Source: Pyrocephalus nanus (lineage: Eukaryota; Chordata; Aves; Passeriformes; Tyrannidae). From it: DNA of 64,000 bases. Positions 24,300-35,935 of this stretch are shown piece by piece. The stretch covers positions 47,514,425 to 47,578,424 of the forward strand of contig CM076266.1 of NCBI GenBank assembly GCA_038380795.1. Direction: 5' to 3'. The notes beneath the pieces are model-generated. The model was not told the origin of the DNA, ran no database searches, and saw nothing but the letters and a program-made list of their open reading frames with translations. Both the position numbers and the translations under genes were made by a program. Every line of letters starts with the position of its first letter. Positions within the stretch are counted from its first letter, which is position 1.

Positions 24300-25340
24300 C
24301 TGGAAGAGGGGCACAAAAGCAGATTTTGGCAGACTTTGGCATTTTAAGGAAACTGATTGGCAGAGTCTCTTGGGAGGCAGTCCTCAGGGGCAAAGAGTCC
24401 TAGAAGGCTGGACATTCTTCAAGAAGGAAACATGAAAGGCACAGGAGCAGGCTGTCCCCATGTGCTGAAAATTGAGATGGTGGGGAAAAAGCCCAGCCTA
24501 GCTGAACAGAGAGCTTTGGTTGGAACTTCCTGAGCTTGAAGACAGGAATGGGGAGAAGAACAAAGCCCCCATAATCCAAGAGACCTGCTACACCATGTGG
24601 ACACACACGAGTCTATGGGGCCAGATGGGATCCACCCAAGAGTACTGAGGGAGGAGGTGGAAGTGCTCACTGAGCTACTTTCTATCATTTATCAGCAGTC
24701 CTGGCTAACTGAGGAGCTCCCAGGTGACTGGAGGTTAGCAAATGTGATGCCCATCAACAAGACACGAGTGCTAGGGGAGGTTACAGAAAAGATAATGAGT
24801 GCCATCATGTGGCTTCTACTGGACAACCAGGGGATCAGGCCCAGCCAGCATTGTGAAAGCAGGTCCTGCTTGACCAACCTGATCTCCTTCTGTGAGAAGG
24901 GGACCCTCTAAGTGGATGAGGGAAAGGCTGTGGATGTGTCTATTTGGACTTCCGTAAAAGCTTTGACATCATCTCCCACAGCATTCTCCTGGAGAATCAA
25001 GCCTGGAGAAAGGGAGACTCAGAGAGGACCTTATTGCTGTCTGTGAAGTAGACTGTTGGGAGGTGGCAGTTGGTTTCTTCTTCCAAACAACAAGTGATAG
25101 AACAAGAGCAAATAGCCTCAAGTTGCACAGGGGGAGGTTTAGATTGGATATTAGGAAAAATTCTTCATGGAAAGCATTGTCAGGCTGCCCAGGGAAGTAG
25201 TGGAATCACCAACCCTGGAGCTATTTCAAAGAACGTGTAGATGTAGCACTTAAGGACATGGATTGGTAGTGGACTTGGCAGTATAAGTTTTATTTGATGA
25301 TCTTAAAGATCTTTTCCAGTCTAAATGATTCTATCACTCT
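24300..25340 (+). mobile_element. CR1 LINE fragment with internal deletion
   Basis: Plus-strand CR1. From about 24395, ctggacattcttcaagaagg, gcacaggagcaggctgtccc and gaacagagagctttgg match the CR1 ORF2 linker between endonuclease and reverse transcriptase. The N-terminal reverse-transcriptase part follows in an open stretch at 24597-24911 (MGPDGIHPRVLREE, then ELPGDWRLANVMPI). A stop codon closes it just before the motif-A block at about 24935-24965, which is itself frameshifted. At about 24990 the sequence jumps from 'cagcattctcctgga' directly to the 3' part (agcctggagaaagggagact), so the rest of the catalytic domain, including the FADD box, is deleted. It ends with gatgatcttaaagatctttt and aatgattctatcactct. 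The 5' limit is approximate. It is inactive. Confidence 0.9.
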
Positions 25341-26769
25341 ACTTTTGTCTGCCACTAGATGAAATACATAAGACATTTTAATATGAAAGAAATAAATTAT
25401 GCAGGTTGAGAGAAGCTAGACAAGTTAATTGCATCCTTCAGCTTGTAGCATCCATGTAGGTCCTAATGAAGCAAACAACCTTTTTTTCTGGAGGTTATGT
25501 TGCTGCTCTCACGTGATACTTTCAGTGTAATGCTTAAATAATTTGAAGCCTGTTGTACGAGTGGTTGGAGCTCATCTCCTTTTCACATGCAGATCGCCCC
25601 ACTAAAAATGAGGGCCACAGAAGTATCTGAGGTGAGAATGGTTTTCACAATTATATTCAAATAGGAATATTTAATAAGGCCTTAGGCATACTTAAGAATC
25701 ACAGCAGAAGCTGGGACATATTATCTTTCTTTCTGGGGGACAGCAATCCCATCTAGAAGAGACCTCATACAGTGAATATGTCTCACCAGTGCTTCAACTG
25801 ACCCTGGAAAGTGGCCTTGTAAAAATCTTCTTTTTTTGCACATTCTCGATTGCTGCTTTCCTTTCCTGACGTATTTAAGTATAATTAGTATATTATAATT
25901 AATTAATATGCAGCTGGAAGTGGCTGTTAGGAATTTTTTGTTACAAATGTAATGGCAGCTGAATGTGCTTTATTCAGTTAGCATAATGACTGGTAATGTC
26001 TCCTGTGCATAGCATATGTAATATTCCAGACCACACTGACCTGAGGTTTCTCACACACTGGGGTAACCCAAAAGTCACAAAAGCCCTACATTGCTTTTAT
26101 ATTCAGAAAATTATATAAAGATCATTCTCAAGGAGTTACATTGCCTAGTGTGACTTATTTGGTCTTCCTGTAGTCCAAGATAAAACTAAACTACACTAAT
26201 TATGCCTGTTACTAAGAAAATTATAGGGTTTGTTAAACTGAAGGATTCGATACAGAAGTCATAATTTTTACCTTCTGATAAGCAATTAGCAAATAAGGAT
26301 GATATATTTAATAATATGTTTTATATGTGAAGGAATAAATTCATTAATATGTTGACAATGATTTAGGGTAATGACTTGTGTAACAAAATTTCCTTAACTA
26401 CAGCTAAAGAACAGATAGATGTCTTGCTGCCTTTTCCTCTCTTTTCAGTTCTGCTGCTCAGAGAAGACTGATGCTCCCTTTTGAACTATCAACTGGGGTC
26501 TCCTATGACCTTTCATCTCAACACAGCTGTGTTGCCACACTGAAACTTTTGGGCTTGATGGTTTTTTTTGCAAAATTAAGTATTGATTTGAAGGAAGCAC
26601 TCAACAGTCTCACAATCACCCCCTCCCCTTCCCTTCCATCTAGAATCAGAGTGGGATTTTCAAAAGCTGTGGGCCGAACCATTTTACTAAACTCAGATCC
26701 TGGGTAACCTGATAAAGCATCCTGACAAAGTGCTCTCAAGGGTTAGGTCTGGAAGCATTTGTCATCCAG
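25341..26769. other. Non-coding DNA, no recognised element
   Basis: AT-rich sequence between a CR1 copy and an LTR-like block. No gene or repeat family was recognised; short open frames only. Confidence 0.55.
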
Positions 26770-26995
26770 ATGTTGAGGAATAGTCAGTGCAGGTAGCTCG
26801 GTGTGCAGCTGCAGTGTGAGCTGCAGGCTGAGCACTGAGGGGCAGGAGCCTGAGCCTGCCAGGAAGAGGCCATGAACTGCTGACCCTTTGCATAACAAAG
26901 GGCACAGGAGGGACCTGTGGCCCAGCCAGGTGACCTGACAGAGACAGGGAAGCAGCTGATGACCCCCAGACCTTCCCGTGCTTGGACTGTGAGGG

Positions 26996-27003
26996 TATAA
27001 AAG
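26996..27003 (+). promoter_or_regulatory. TATA box in LTR-like block
   Basis: TATAAAAG in a GC-rich context (gagggTATAAAAGcccagg). It is the best core-promoter match noted in the window and lies about 80 bp upstream of an ATTAAA poly(A) signal, the spacing expected of an LTR with a short R region. Confidence 0.6.
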
Positions 27004-27079
27004 CCCAGGGATTCCTTTGTTCAGGGTCCTCCTTGGCAGCACCAGGTCAATTATTTTTTTATTTAGTTATCACACCATT

Positions 27080-27085
27080 ATTAAA
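27080..27085 (+). terminator. Poly(A) signal (ATTAAA) in LTR-like block
   Basis: ATTAAA followed within about 20 bp by a CA and a GT/T-rich region (tctgagtctttcc). This supports a retroviral R-U5 junction. Confidence 0.5.
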
Positions 27086-27220
27086 TTATCTTCAGGATTT
27101 GGACATCTGAGTCTTTCCTATGGGAAACCTGGGGCCCAGCCAGTAAGGAAACCTGGTCTGATTGTGTGAGTGTGGATGCCCTCTGTGTCCTGCTCTCTGT
27201 CCAGCCATCTGAAGTGCTAT

Positions 27221-27689
27221 TTTAAAGCCGGAATTAAAAATTTGCCTGTATTTACAGACTAAATTTTGTTTCTTTCAGAAAAGGAACCTTCAAATGGTCC
27301 TCATTGCTGTTATTGACATTCACATTACACTTGTCACCTTTTGTTGAAGCTAAAAGGTGAACAATCTAAGCAGGTGAAAAAACTTCTTCAGAATCAATGA
27401 ATCACCTCAAACACCTATGATCTTCACTGCGGTTTTGAATTTTTCTTTAACACAGAGGAACTAGAAGTTATTCATTTGTAAAAAGCAGCTTATTAAAATG
27501 TAACATTGAAAACGCAATATGCCACTCAGGAGAAAATCAAAGAAAAAGGAAACAAAGCACAGAGGATCATAAAGCTGTGATGTACTTATTGAACCATTAA
27601 AAGCAAGTCCTCTGAAACTGCCTACAGTGTAGAATGTTTTCCTTGACCGTGCTAATTTACTGCAGAGATAATGAGGCATAAAACTCTTT
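27221..27689. other. Non-coding DNA, nothing recognised
   Basis: Unique-looking AT-rich sequence between the LTR-like block and a short CR1 remnant. Confidence 0.5.
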
Positions 27690-27840
27690 ACGGAGTATTT
27701 GTGGACTGGTATGGACTACACAGAAGAATGGTGACCAGAAGATTGCAGGAAGTGATCTTCCCCTGTGTTGGCAGTCCTGCTTCAGGTGGAAATTTGAACT
27801 AGATAAGATTCTCTCCAATCGATACTTCTGGGATTTTATA
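27690..27840 (+). mobile_element. Degraded CR1 LINE 3' remnant
   Basis: The segment aagattgcaggaagtgatct followed by tcccctgtgttggca resembles the CR1 block that normally reads '...gggaagtgatt-ctccccctgtgctc-agcact'. After a gap, tttgaactagataagattct followed by ctccaatc resembles the CR1 3' UTR end. The terminal octamer repeats are degenerate (acttctgggatttta). Probably an old copy with a deletion. Limits are approximate. Confidence 0.55.
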
Positions 27841-30164
27841 TGCATATCCCCACTTGTGCTGCCCTGCCTTCACTGGATCTAGCTGGAATGGTTAGTCAGT
27901 GCAAAACACATGAAGTGCATGCATACTTTTTCACAAGGTCTTCAAGTTTTCATATCCCCAAAAAATCTTATTTTTTAACACAAAAATATATTTTTCATAA
28001 AAATTTTGTTTCCTTTTTATTCCATGGGAAAAAAAGCAGTTTTGAAAAGCTGATATGGAATGGAACCAGCATCTTCTGGTTATTGTTCATCTTCTTGCCT
28101 TAGTAGTAGCTCTGGAATTCTGGGTTTCAGCATTTGCTCATTGTGCAAATGCTTGTGTCTTATTCCTCCTTTTCTTTGCATTATTTTACTTCATTTGCAA
28201 GGTTCTTGCAGTACACACTACTAGTTTACAAAGACTGAAGGAAAGTTACATTGCTATAGAGATGTTGCTATAATGGCAATACCTTATTATGTGTTAGGAC
28301 AATAGAGTATTATATTCCCTGAGAGGAAGACACATACAAATCCTGACAAATGCAAAGGGCAGTGTAACATGAATATTTAAACACAGGCATAAAACCTGCA
28401 AAATACCTGAAACATCTGTTTCAGAAGAAGTTTAGATATACATAGTGAGACAATGAACATTAAAGCAACATATTGTTGTAGATTTATTTCAAAATTTATG
28501 TATGATGCATATTGATCCTATGGTCATGGTGGTGTGAAATTAAAAAGTGAGAGAGAAGGAGTAAAGAATGGGATAAATTTATCCATAACCAGCATGTGCA
28601 GTGAACCTCAACTTTTTAAAGAGTCTCTGTGGATAGGTGAATACCTCAGGATAGACGCTGAAAAACTTGGATAGTCTGAGCTGCACCGTTAAGGACATAT
28701 GATGAAATGGCAGACAACTGTATGAAATGGAAGACTTGGCACTGACACAGCAAAGGGTAGGTGGGGGAAGAAAATCTCTTCCTTTAATCTAAATCTGCTC
28801 CAAGACAAGCATTTCCACACAGCTGTGATTGCCACCACATCTCGTGACCTGTCTGAAGACTTTGCTAGAAAGGAGGGCAGGGTGGTGATGTTAGGAAGCC
28901 TTTCCCAAATCCCCAATGGGTCACACCATCCTGCCTCACTGAATTTATTTGACTCACCCAAATATTAGAAGAGTAAAATCTTCAGAAACTCTACACATTG
29001 TGGAGCATAGGAGCCTGCTGTTGCTTATCCCTTCTCCACTTTCCTGAAGCACAATACTCAGTAAATCTATGTGCCACCAGATCACTCTCATGGCTTCTGG
29101 GCCATGACTGCATGTGTGAACTTAGGGGAAGATTCCTCTGTTTTTGAAAGCTAGTTGCTTCACACCACAAGACATGTATTGAATTACCTTCACCAGAAAT
29201 ATCTCTTTCCCAAGGAATGAAACAAAATCACTGATTATATTTTAGGTACAAAAAGTTACAGATAATTTTGACTATTCTTATAAATTTGTGTGGATTTCCC
29301 AAAACAAAAAACTATTGCCATTTTCAGTGATCACAGTCAGGAACAGAGAAACAAAAGTCTTCATAATTATTACTCCCTCATGAGTCTCAGGTATCTGGCT
29401 CTTCAGCATTTCCTGCTAGCTGAGGTGATTCAGGCTGGAAAGCACAGGAGCAATGCCCCTGGGAAATTAAATTGCAGCTGAAGTTAGTAACCAGAGAGCT
29501 CTAGTTTGCAGAGTGTAACAGCCACCCTGTTAGCAATGATTTATTGTATTCCCTGACCACCAGACCAGTTCTGTTCAGTAGGTTTGTAATAAGAGTGAAA
29601 GGCCATAATTTCCTGATAAAAGTCAAGAGGCAGGGTGTCAGACTATAAACTCTTCAGAGCAAGGGCTTGGTCACACACTGGAGCAGTGATTCTGGCTGAG
29701 GACACGCCTCATACTCTAGTACAAATAATGGATATATAAAATGCACAGCACTGCCCAAGTGAAGAGGCCAAGCACAATACAGATGCACTTTCACTTTCCA
29801 GATAAATGAGCTCTCTGTGCAAGAAAAACAAGTGGATGAGAATCCTGCCTTTCTTCAACTTTGGGAGATCTGTTCATACACATAACCAATGTTATTGTAT
29901 AACACGCATCCCCTGTCTCTAGCAGTGCCATGTAAAAACCTGGAAGGCATTGTTTAAAGTTATGATCAGCTTAGATCATCTTCCATACTAGTACACATGA
30001 AGGAACTAGCTGAATGGCACACTGGCTCCTGTTCAGAAGTTTCCTAGTGACAAAACAGGTATTGCAGAAATCAGTGTACTGTCAGCATCTGAAATAATGA
30101 GCTGTACACAAAAAATAGTACTTTTTATATAACAGATATGTGTCCTAAGACTGAAAGGTGTCTA
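27841..30164. other. Non-coding DNA, no recognised element
   Basis: No domain-bearing frame or repeat end was recognised. A minus-strand frame at 28689-28961 (90 codons) has no familiar motif. Confidence 0.55.
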
Positions 30165-30496
30165 CTCTCTGCAACTACCTGAGAGGAGGTTGTAGCCAGG
30201 TGGGGGTTGATCTCTTCTCCCAGGCAATCAGCAGTAGGACAAGAGGGCACAGCCTTAAGCTCTGCCTGGGGAGGTTTAGGTTGGATATTAGAAGGAAGTT
30301 CTTTACAGAGAGAGTGATCAGGCATTGGAATGGCCTGCCCAGAGAGGTGGTGGATTCACGGTCCCTGGAAGTTTTTAAGATGAGGCTGGATGTGGCACTG
30401 AGTGCCATGATCTAGTAATCACAGTGGGGTTGGATCACGGGTTGGACTTGATGATCTTGGAGGTCTCTTCCAACCCAGTTAATTCTATGATTCTAT
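30165..30496 (+). mobile_element. CR1 LINE 3' end, best preserved copy
   Basis: A 5'-truncated CR1, about 330 bp, plus strand. Starting at tctctgcaactacctgagag, it keeps an open reading frame across the ORF2 C-terminus (30158-30415), encoding [12 protein letters not shown], then [13 protein letters not shown] and a final [12 protein letters not shown], ending in a stop. This is the usual CR1 ORF2 end. The 3' UTR follows with ggttggacttgatgatcttg and gaggtctcttccaaccc, then attctatgattctat. The intact frame and near-consensus terminus suggest it is the youngest CR1 insertion in the window. A target-site duplication is not obvious, as is usual for CR1. Confidence 0.95.
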
Positions 30497-33400
30497 ACAG
30501 GACTACTGTGTTAAAGCGAAGTCAGGAATATAAAAGGCTATGGCCCTTTCCATTCTGTTATTGTGTTGTTGTTCTCTCTAGTCAATAGTTTCCAATTTCT
30601 TAGGTAAGAAAATAGGGGAAATTCAAACCAGATGGGCTAGAAGCTACTTGATCCTTTGTTAATGTGTATACTGTAAAGAGAGATATATGTATTATTAAAG
30701 GGGCTTGAAGAACAAATAGGTGTTATGAGCAGCTCTTGAAGTCTGGTCAAATGCTATGACTAAAAAATTATCATTAAATCATGACCACATGTTAATGGTC
30801 TATTATTCTGACTTGAGTCTTAAAAAAGCCACCTCCTTTTCTTTGGATCTTTGGAGATTTTTATATTGTTTTTTTTTCCAGCTGGCAGTACTTTGAGATC
30901 AGGACTCTGTTGGTTTTAGAGTGTACAGCACCAGTCCAGTGGGAGCCCTCTGGACAAGTCTTAGCAGGCATTTTAGTCACCTAATGCCTTGGTGCCTTTG
31001 AAGTGCAGACTGTGAGAGGTTTCCTCTAGTCACCTCCTGCCTCCTCCAGGCATTTTTCCCCATCTGCAAGCTGTCTTCCCTTCTGCTGTGCACATGCTTG
31101 TACACCTGCCTGACTCTCTGACATCCCATCCCTATGTTTTCCTTCTACTTAAACAGTATCATGTGAAAGTCTGTTTCAGGAAGGTGGTCACAGCGAGAGG
31201 TCACCTGATGCGATTGAGGAGGCAGTAAGGGTCCAGGGGCTTCCAATAAAGCAGAAAGGGCCTTCATCTGACTATACTGCTGCAAAGTGCCCCAGAGCAG
31301 AAGCCAAACTGACTCCATGAACAGTGGCAGAAGGACAGCTTCTGCAGACAGCTGGGGGAGGATGGTTTGCCCTTCTTATCTGTCCGTTATAGATCTTGTG
31401 CCTGTGTTCACCAGGTCTCCTCTCTTTGCAGCTCCAGAGGCTGGCTGCTGTCCAGGCAGCTTATTATGCTGTCAGCCCATCCACATCTCAGCCCTTTTTG
31501 TTAATGATTGGTTTTTAGTTCACCTCACCAACATCGCTGATGGACAGTGCTTTAGGAAAACCAGACCTGAGGCACTCCTGTGAAGTGGAAAAGGAGTTCC
31601 CATGGCTATTTATCACCTTCTTTGATCCCTTCATGTAACTACTTCAGAGAACTTTGTGATTAACATTCAATATTATGCAGTGGCTTCTGCTTTTCCTTTT
31701 TTTACGTGTGAGGTTAATTTTGTCTTGAATTTCCTAATGAATTAGTCACCTTCTCAGCCTTACAGCAATCATGTTTCATTTTATTAATCTCCCTCCAACA
31801 CTACTCTCTTCCTCCTCCGTTGGCATTATGAGGTTCATAGTGATTCTACCCTAAATATACCAGTTCCTTACACTCACATTGAAGCCGTGTTTTGTTCCTG
31901 TCATGTTTTGCTGCACTTCAAGAAAATTGGTGCTCTTCTTTGTACACTCATCTTTCCTGAGGCTTTTTGTCTTTAGCACTCTCCCTTGAAGTTGTTAGAA
32001 TAGGTTTTACAGAGGAGGAGATGACTTTGCAAAATATTTCAACTGCAAGGGAATAAAGTTCCAAAGTTTCAGAGAACCAGAAAAGTCTCTGTAAGCAATG
32101 GTGGGACTCTGGGTTGTTTCTAAAGGGAGGGAGATGTTGAACCACATCTGCCAGGGCTGTGACTCTGCACTGGGACTTCATCCCAAGCCCCAGGGAACCA
32201 GGGCAACTGGTTTTTATTGTTGTTGTTTGGGGATTCTATGTGAGTATTGGATATGCTGAGGCATTTCTAGCAATTGACTGTACAGAGTGAGCAGGGACAC
32301 TAAGGCAACAGTCTTTTCATGCCTAACTTTGGGCTCCTGTGAATATTTCTCTCACTGCTGAGGAAGGCATTGCTTTGATAACCAGAGTGTTGATGGTGCT
32401 TAATTGCTCAAATAATTATTAATTGGCCACTCATGTTTGAGAAGACAAAAGCCTATGGCATGGCATGTTCCCAAGGTAACTTGACTTCTGGTGAGACTCC
32501 TCAATGAAAGGGGAGTCCTGGTGTCCCATCTGCAGCCCAGTTCTCCATACTCTCTTTTGGGTAACCAGATGGGCTTTTCTCACACCAGTCCCACAGAAAG
32601 TTGAGAAGTTTGCAATGACTTTAGAAATGGACAAATGTGTTCACTAATTTGCAATTTTAGATGAGTTTGCAGTCGGAATGAGATTTGAACTCAATTGGAA
32701 TTGTGTTATTAAGCATTAGAAACCTAGCTCCCAACAGCAACAAAAATACCAGGGTTTCTAACTGCAGCAGAAATAGCCCTGCCCAATCAGGGGGGAAAAA
32801 GAACAGTGAAATGGCAGTATCAAAGAAAAGTCTTTTAGCAGCTCTAAATTCTACTAAGTGCTGAAATGGCTATTCCTTGCTGACAGTGATACTGATTTAA
32901 AACCAGAAGTACATTGTAAACCATTGGATTTTGACTATGGAATCAGTCAGCTGTATCCTAATGGCATTTTGTCCTTTATTCTTCAAATCAACTAGCATTC
33001 ACACATGTGTCCTGAGGAAGCAGCAAGCAATTTCAGACTTCTAAGTTTATGCAGATTTTGGACTCAGATTTTTATTGCAGGGAATGAGGTGTCATGCTTT
33101 AAGCAGTTCACACTGAACATGTTAAATCGAATACACACACAGCATATAATAGTGCAAGTACTAGCTTTGGGAAGGCTCAGGTACCTCACATTGGAGAATG
33201 TGGGTCTTTTGGGTCAGGATGGCTCTGATTCTCCAGCAGATTACTTTCTTTTGAATCAATCCACCTTAAATTAGTAACAAATGTCACAATTTCTACCTCT
33301 ATATTTTTTAGAGTGACTCCTACATGTTTAACAAGAACAGTCACAGTGAGGTTTTGGCCACCAGGAAAGAGTCAGACAGACTCTGCTGGGCAACATAAGA

Positions 33401-33603
33401 TAGTGGACTCAGTGCCTTTTGGGGAAAAGGGGAAATGGTGAGGACAGCCCATGATCTTTAGGTGTTTGCTGAGGTAGATTGAAATCAGGGCATTTTTCTC
33501 TGACATACCTATGAGCCTATTACTCAGTGTCACAACTACCACCACCAGTTCTCTTGCTACTATTGTCACTTCCTTCCTAATGCAAAACTTTTCCAATTAG
33601 TGC
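30497..33603. other. Non-coding DNA, no recognised element
   Basis: Three kilobases of unique-looking sequence. A plus-strand frame at 31287-31583 (98 codons) is Ser/Cys/Leu-rich with no identifiable motif. Nothing else stands out. Confidence 0.55.
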
Positions 33604-34302
33604 ACCCCATGCACTAGTACAGTCTGGGGACTAACCTGGAAAGCAGCTCTGTGGAAAAGGACCTGGGGGTTCTGGTGGAAGACAAGCTGTCCATGAGCAG
33701 TGTGTCTTTGTGGCCAAGAAAGCCAACGGTATCTTGGTTTGCATTAGAAAGATCATTGCCAGCAGGACAAGGGAGGTGATCCTGTCACTCTACTTAGTCC
33801 CAGTGAGGCTGCACCTGGAGCCTGGAGCAGGTCCAGTGGAGGACTACAAAGATGATTAAGGGACTGAAGCATCTCTCTTATGAGAAAAGGCTGAAAGAGC
33901 TGGGCCTATTCAATCTTGAGATAAGATGACTGAGAGGGGACCTCGTCAATGTCTACAAGTATCTGAAGGGAGAGTTGTAGTGGTGTCAAGAGGATGGAGC
34001 CAGGCTCTTCCCAGTGGTGCCAAGCAACAAGATAAGAGCCAGTGGGCAGAAACTCATGCACAGGAAGTCCCACCTGAATACAAGGAAGAACTTTAAGGTG
34101 AAGATGACCAAGCACTGGAACGGATTGCCCAGAGAAGTTGTAGAGTGTTCCTCACTGGAGATATTCAGGAACCGTCTGGAGGCAATCCTGTGCCATGTGC
34201 TCAAGGTTGGCCCTGCTTGAACAGGGAGGTTGTGCAAGGTGACTCACTGTGGTCCCTTCCAACCTCATCAATTCTGTGATTTTGTGATTCTGTTATTCTG
34301 TG
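33604..34302 (+). mobile_element. CR1 LINE 3' fragment, distinct subfamily
   Basis: About 700 bp of plus-strand CR1 beginning at accccatgcactagtacagt. It keeps the ORF2 region gaaaaggacctgggggttct, the block gaaagatcattgccagcagg, and ctgaaagagctgggcctatt. The C-terminal part is still open at 34014-34220 ([12 protein letters not shown], then LEIFRNRLEAI). The tail (ggaggttgtgcaaggtgact, cactgtggtcccttccaacc, attctgtgattttgtgattc) differs from the 30.2-kb copy in its 3' UTR, so it is a different CR1 subfamily. Upstream frames are broken. Confidence 0.92.
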
Positions 34303-35891
34303 GATGTCTGGGATCTGTCTGGAGAGTGGCCCAGCTCCATGATACCCACCAGTGAAGACCACAAATCACTGCTCCATTTTGCAACCCAGATGGAAAAAAC
34401 CAGGTTTGTCTGTGATTCACATGCACATGTTCACATATGATTCACTTGGAAAAGAAGTCAGAGTTGCATCTTCCAGTGATGCTACAGATAAAAGTAATTA
34501 AAGCATCTGGAAGACCATAGGTCTCTGCTGAGGACAAATGAAGTGTGGTATGATGGTGGTGGAACATCAGTTCAAGCTGTTAAAAATTCAGGAGTGTTCT
34601 GTAATCCAAGCATAGGATGTCAACAGTCAGATGTGGCATTCACACTAAGGACAGCATCAGGCTTGGCACAGTAATGGTCAAGGATGACATTAAACAGACC
34701 AAAGAAAAATTGAAGTATAAGGGAAGATAATGGCTTGTGAGAAATGGATTCCCCATTCAACAATGTTTGAGGTTTACCATACATCAGCTGGTACAAGAAA
34801 ACAAGTCTTAATGATATTCTTTTCAGTTGAATAGAATTGAACAGAACAGTACTTAAGCCAAATTGGTGGTTTAAACATCAGTGTCAAGTGAAAAATGGGA
34901 ATTTTCAGTTGATAAAGGATCAATACATTGCATTCTGGTGTTTTCTCCAGTTTGATAAGTTTTTACTGGATTCTCATGAATGATTCAGGTCTCAGTAAAC
35001 ATACATTTTGCAATGAAAAAAAATCATAGTTGAGAAATTGCTAGTCACATCCAGGGACAATTATACAACTACCATATTAAAACATGACGCATTACCATTT
35101 TATGAAAGAAATTAAAAGCCAGAGGCAAACAGACAGTACCATATTATAATGTAAGAATATTAGCATTAGAAGGCAGCGTGGGACCCTTTACAGCATATTG
35201 ATGAAGATCAGCATATGCTAATCATTTTCTGGATAGATATAGTGGAAATTTGGACTTATATTCAAGGCTGTATAACCTGTCAGATGCAAGATTCAGCCTT
35301 ATCTCAGAAAAAACTTCATGGCTAATTAAATTTAAGCTGCAGTACAGAGGGTCAACAGGTGAAGAGGAGTGGTGAACTGGAAGAGGAAAATGTTGAAAAT
35401 AAATGCCACAGCTTTCTGTGAACCCTGACTCTGATGGGATCAGATTTGCAATTTTGAGAACAGACATCAAGGGTGCAAAGCTGTCAATGAAATTATCATC
35501 TGGATATTGTATAATCTATAATGACATTATTTTCATGGGCATTGCTCAGGAAGGAATCACATCCATTTGATAATACTCCATGCTAGTTCACTTTACTATA
35601 TACATGCTATATTTTACTATATTTAGATATTTGCATTCATGTATTGAAGCTGCACACATTTGAAATCAAAACTGACTTCAAAGAAGTATATGTTTCCAAT
35701 GAGATTTAAATTAATTCAAAAAATATATATAGCTCAAGTGAAAGAGTGAAAGCCTTAGTACTTATTGTAACAGAAAGAGAAGCCCTTCACATAAAAATTA
35801 AATAGAATTATAAAAAATCAAGCTTCTTCCTCCTCTAACAGCTGCCTTCAACTTTTTTTTAAAAGGACCAAATCTGTAATTTAATTGACTT

Positions 35892-35935
35892 GCTGTAGCG
35901 ATTCAGTTCAGTGGCTGTAGCAGTTCAGTTCAATA
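35892..35935. repeat. 22-bp tandem duplication, two copies
   Basis: The unit gctgtagcgattcagttcag plus 2 bases is followed directly by a second copy differing at a swapped GA/AG dinucleotide in the middle and at its 3' end. It is likely a slippage duplication. Confidence 0.75.

Larger units (their letters stand above)
26770..27220 (+). mobile_element. Probable solo LTR of an endogenous retrovirus
   Basis: A GC-richer block embedded in AT-rich DNA with the architecture of a retroviral LTR read on the plus strand. A GC-rich U3-like part carries a perfect 7-bp inverted repeat (CCCTTTG-cataa-CAAAGGG at 26884-26902). A consensus TATA box (TATAAAAG, 26996-27003) is followed about 30 bp on by a likely initiation zone (ttgttcagggtcctccttgg). 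A poly(A) signal ATTAAA lies at 27080-27085, and a T/G-rich then GC-rich U5-like part follows. The exact ends are uncertain: a TGTTGAGG at 26771 is a possible 5' end, but I found no matching 3' CA with a target-site duplication. No internal viral coding sequence is adjacent. A cellular promoter is the alternative. Confidence 0.5.
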
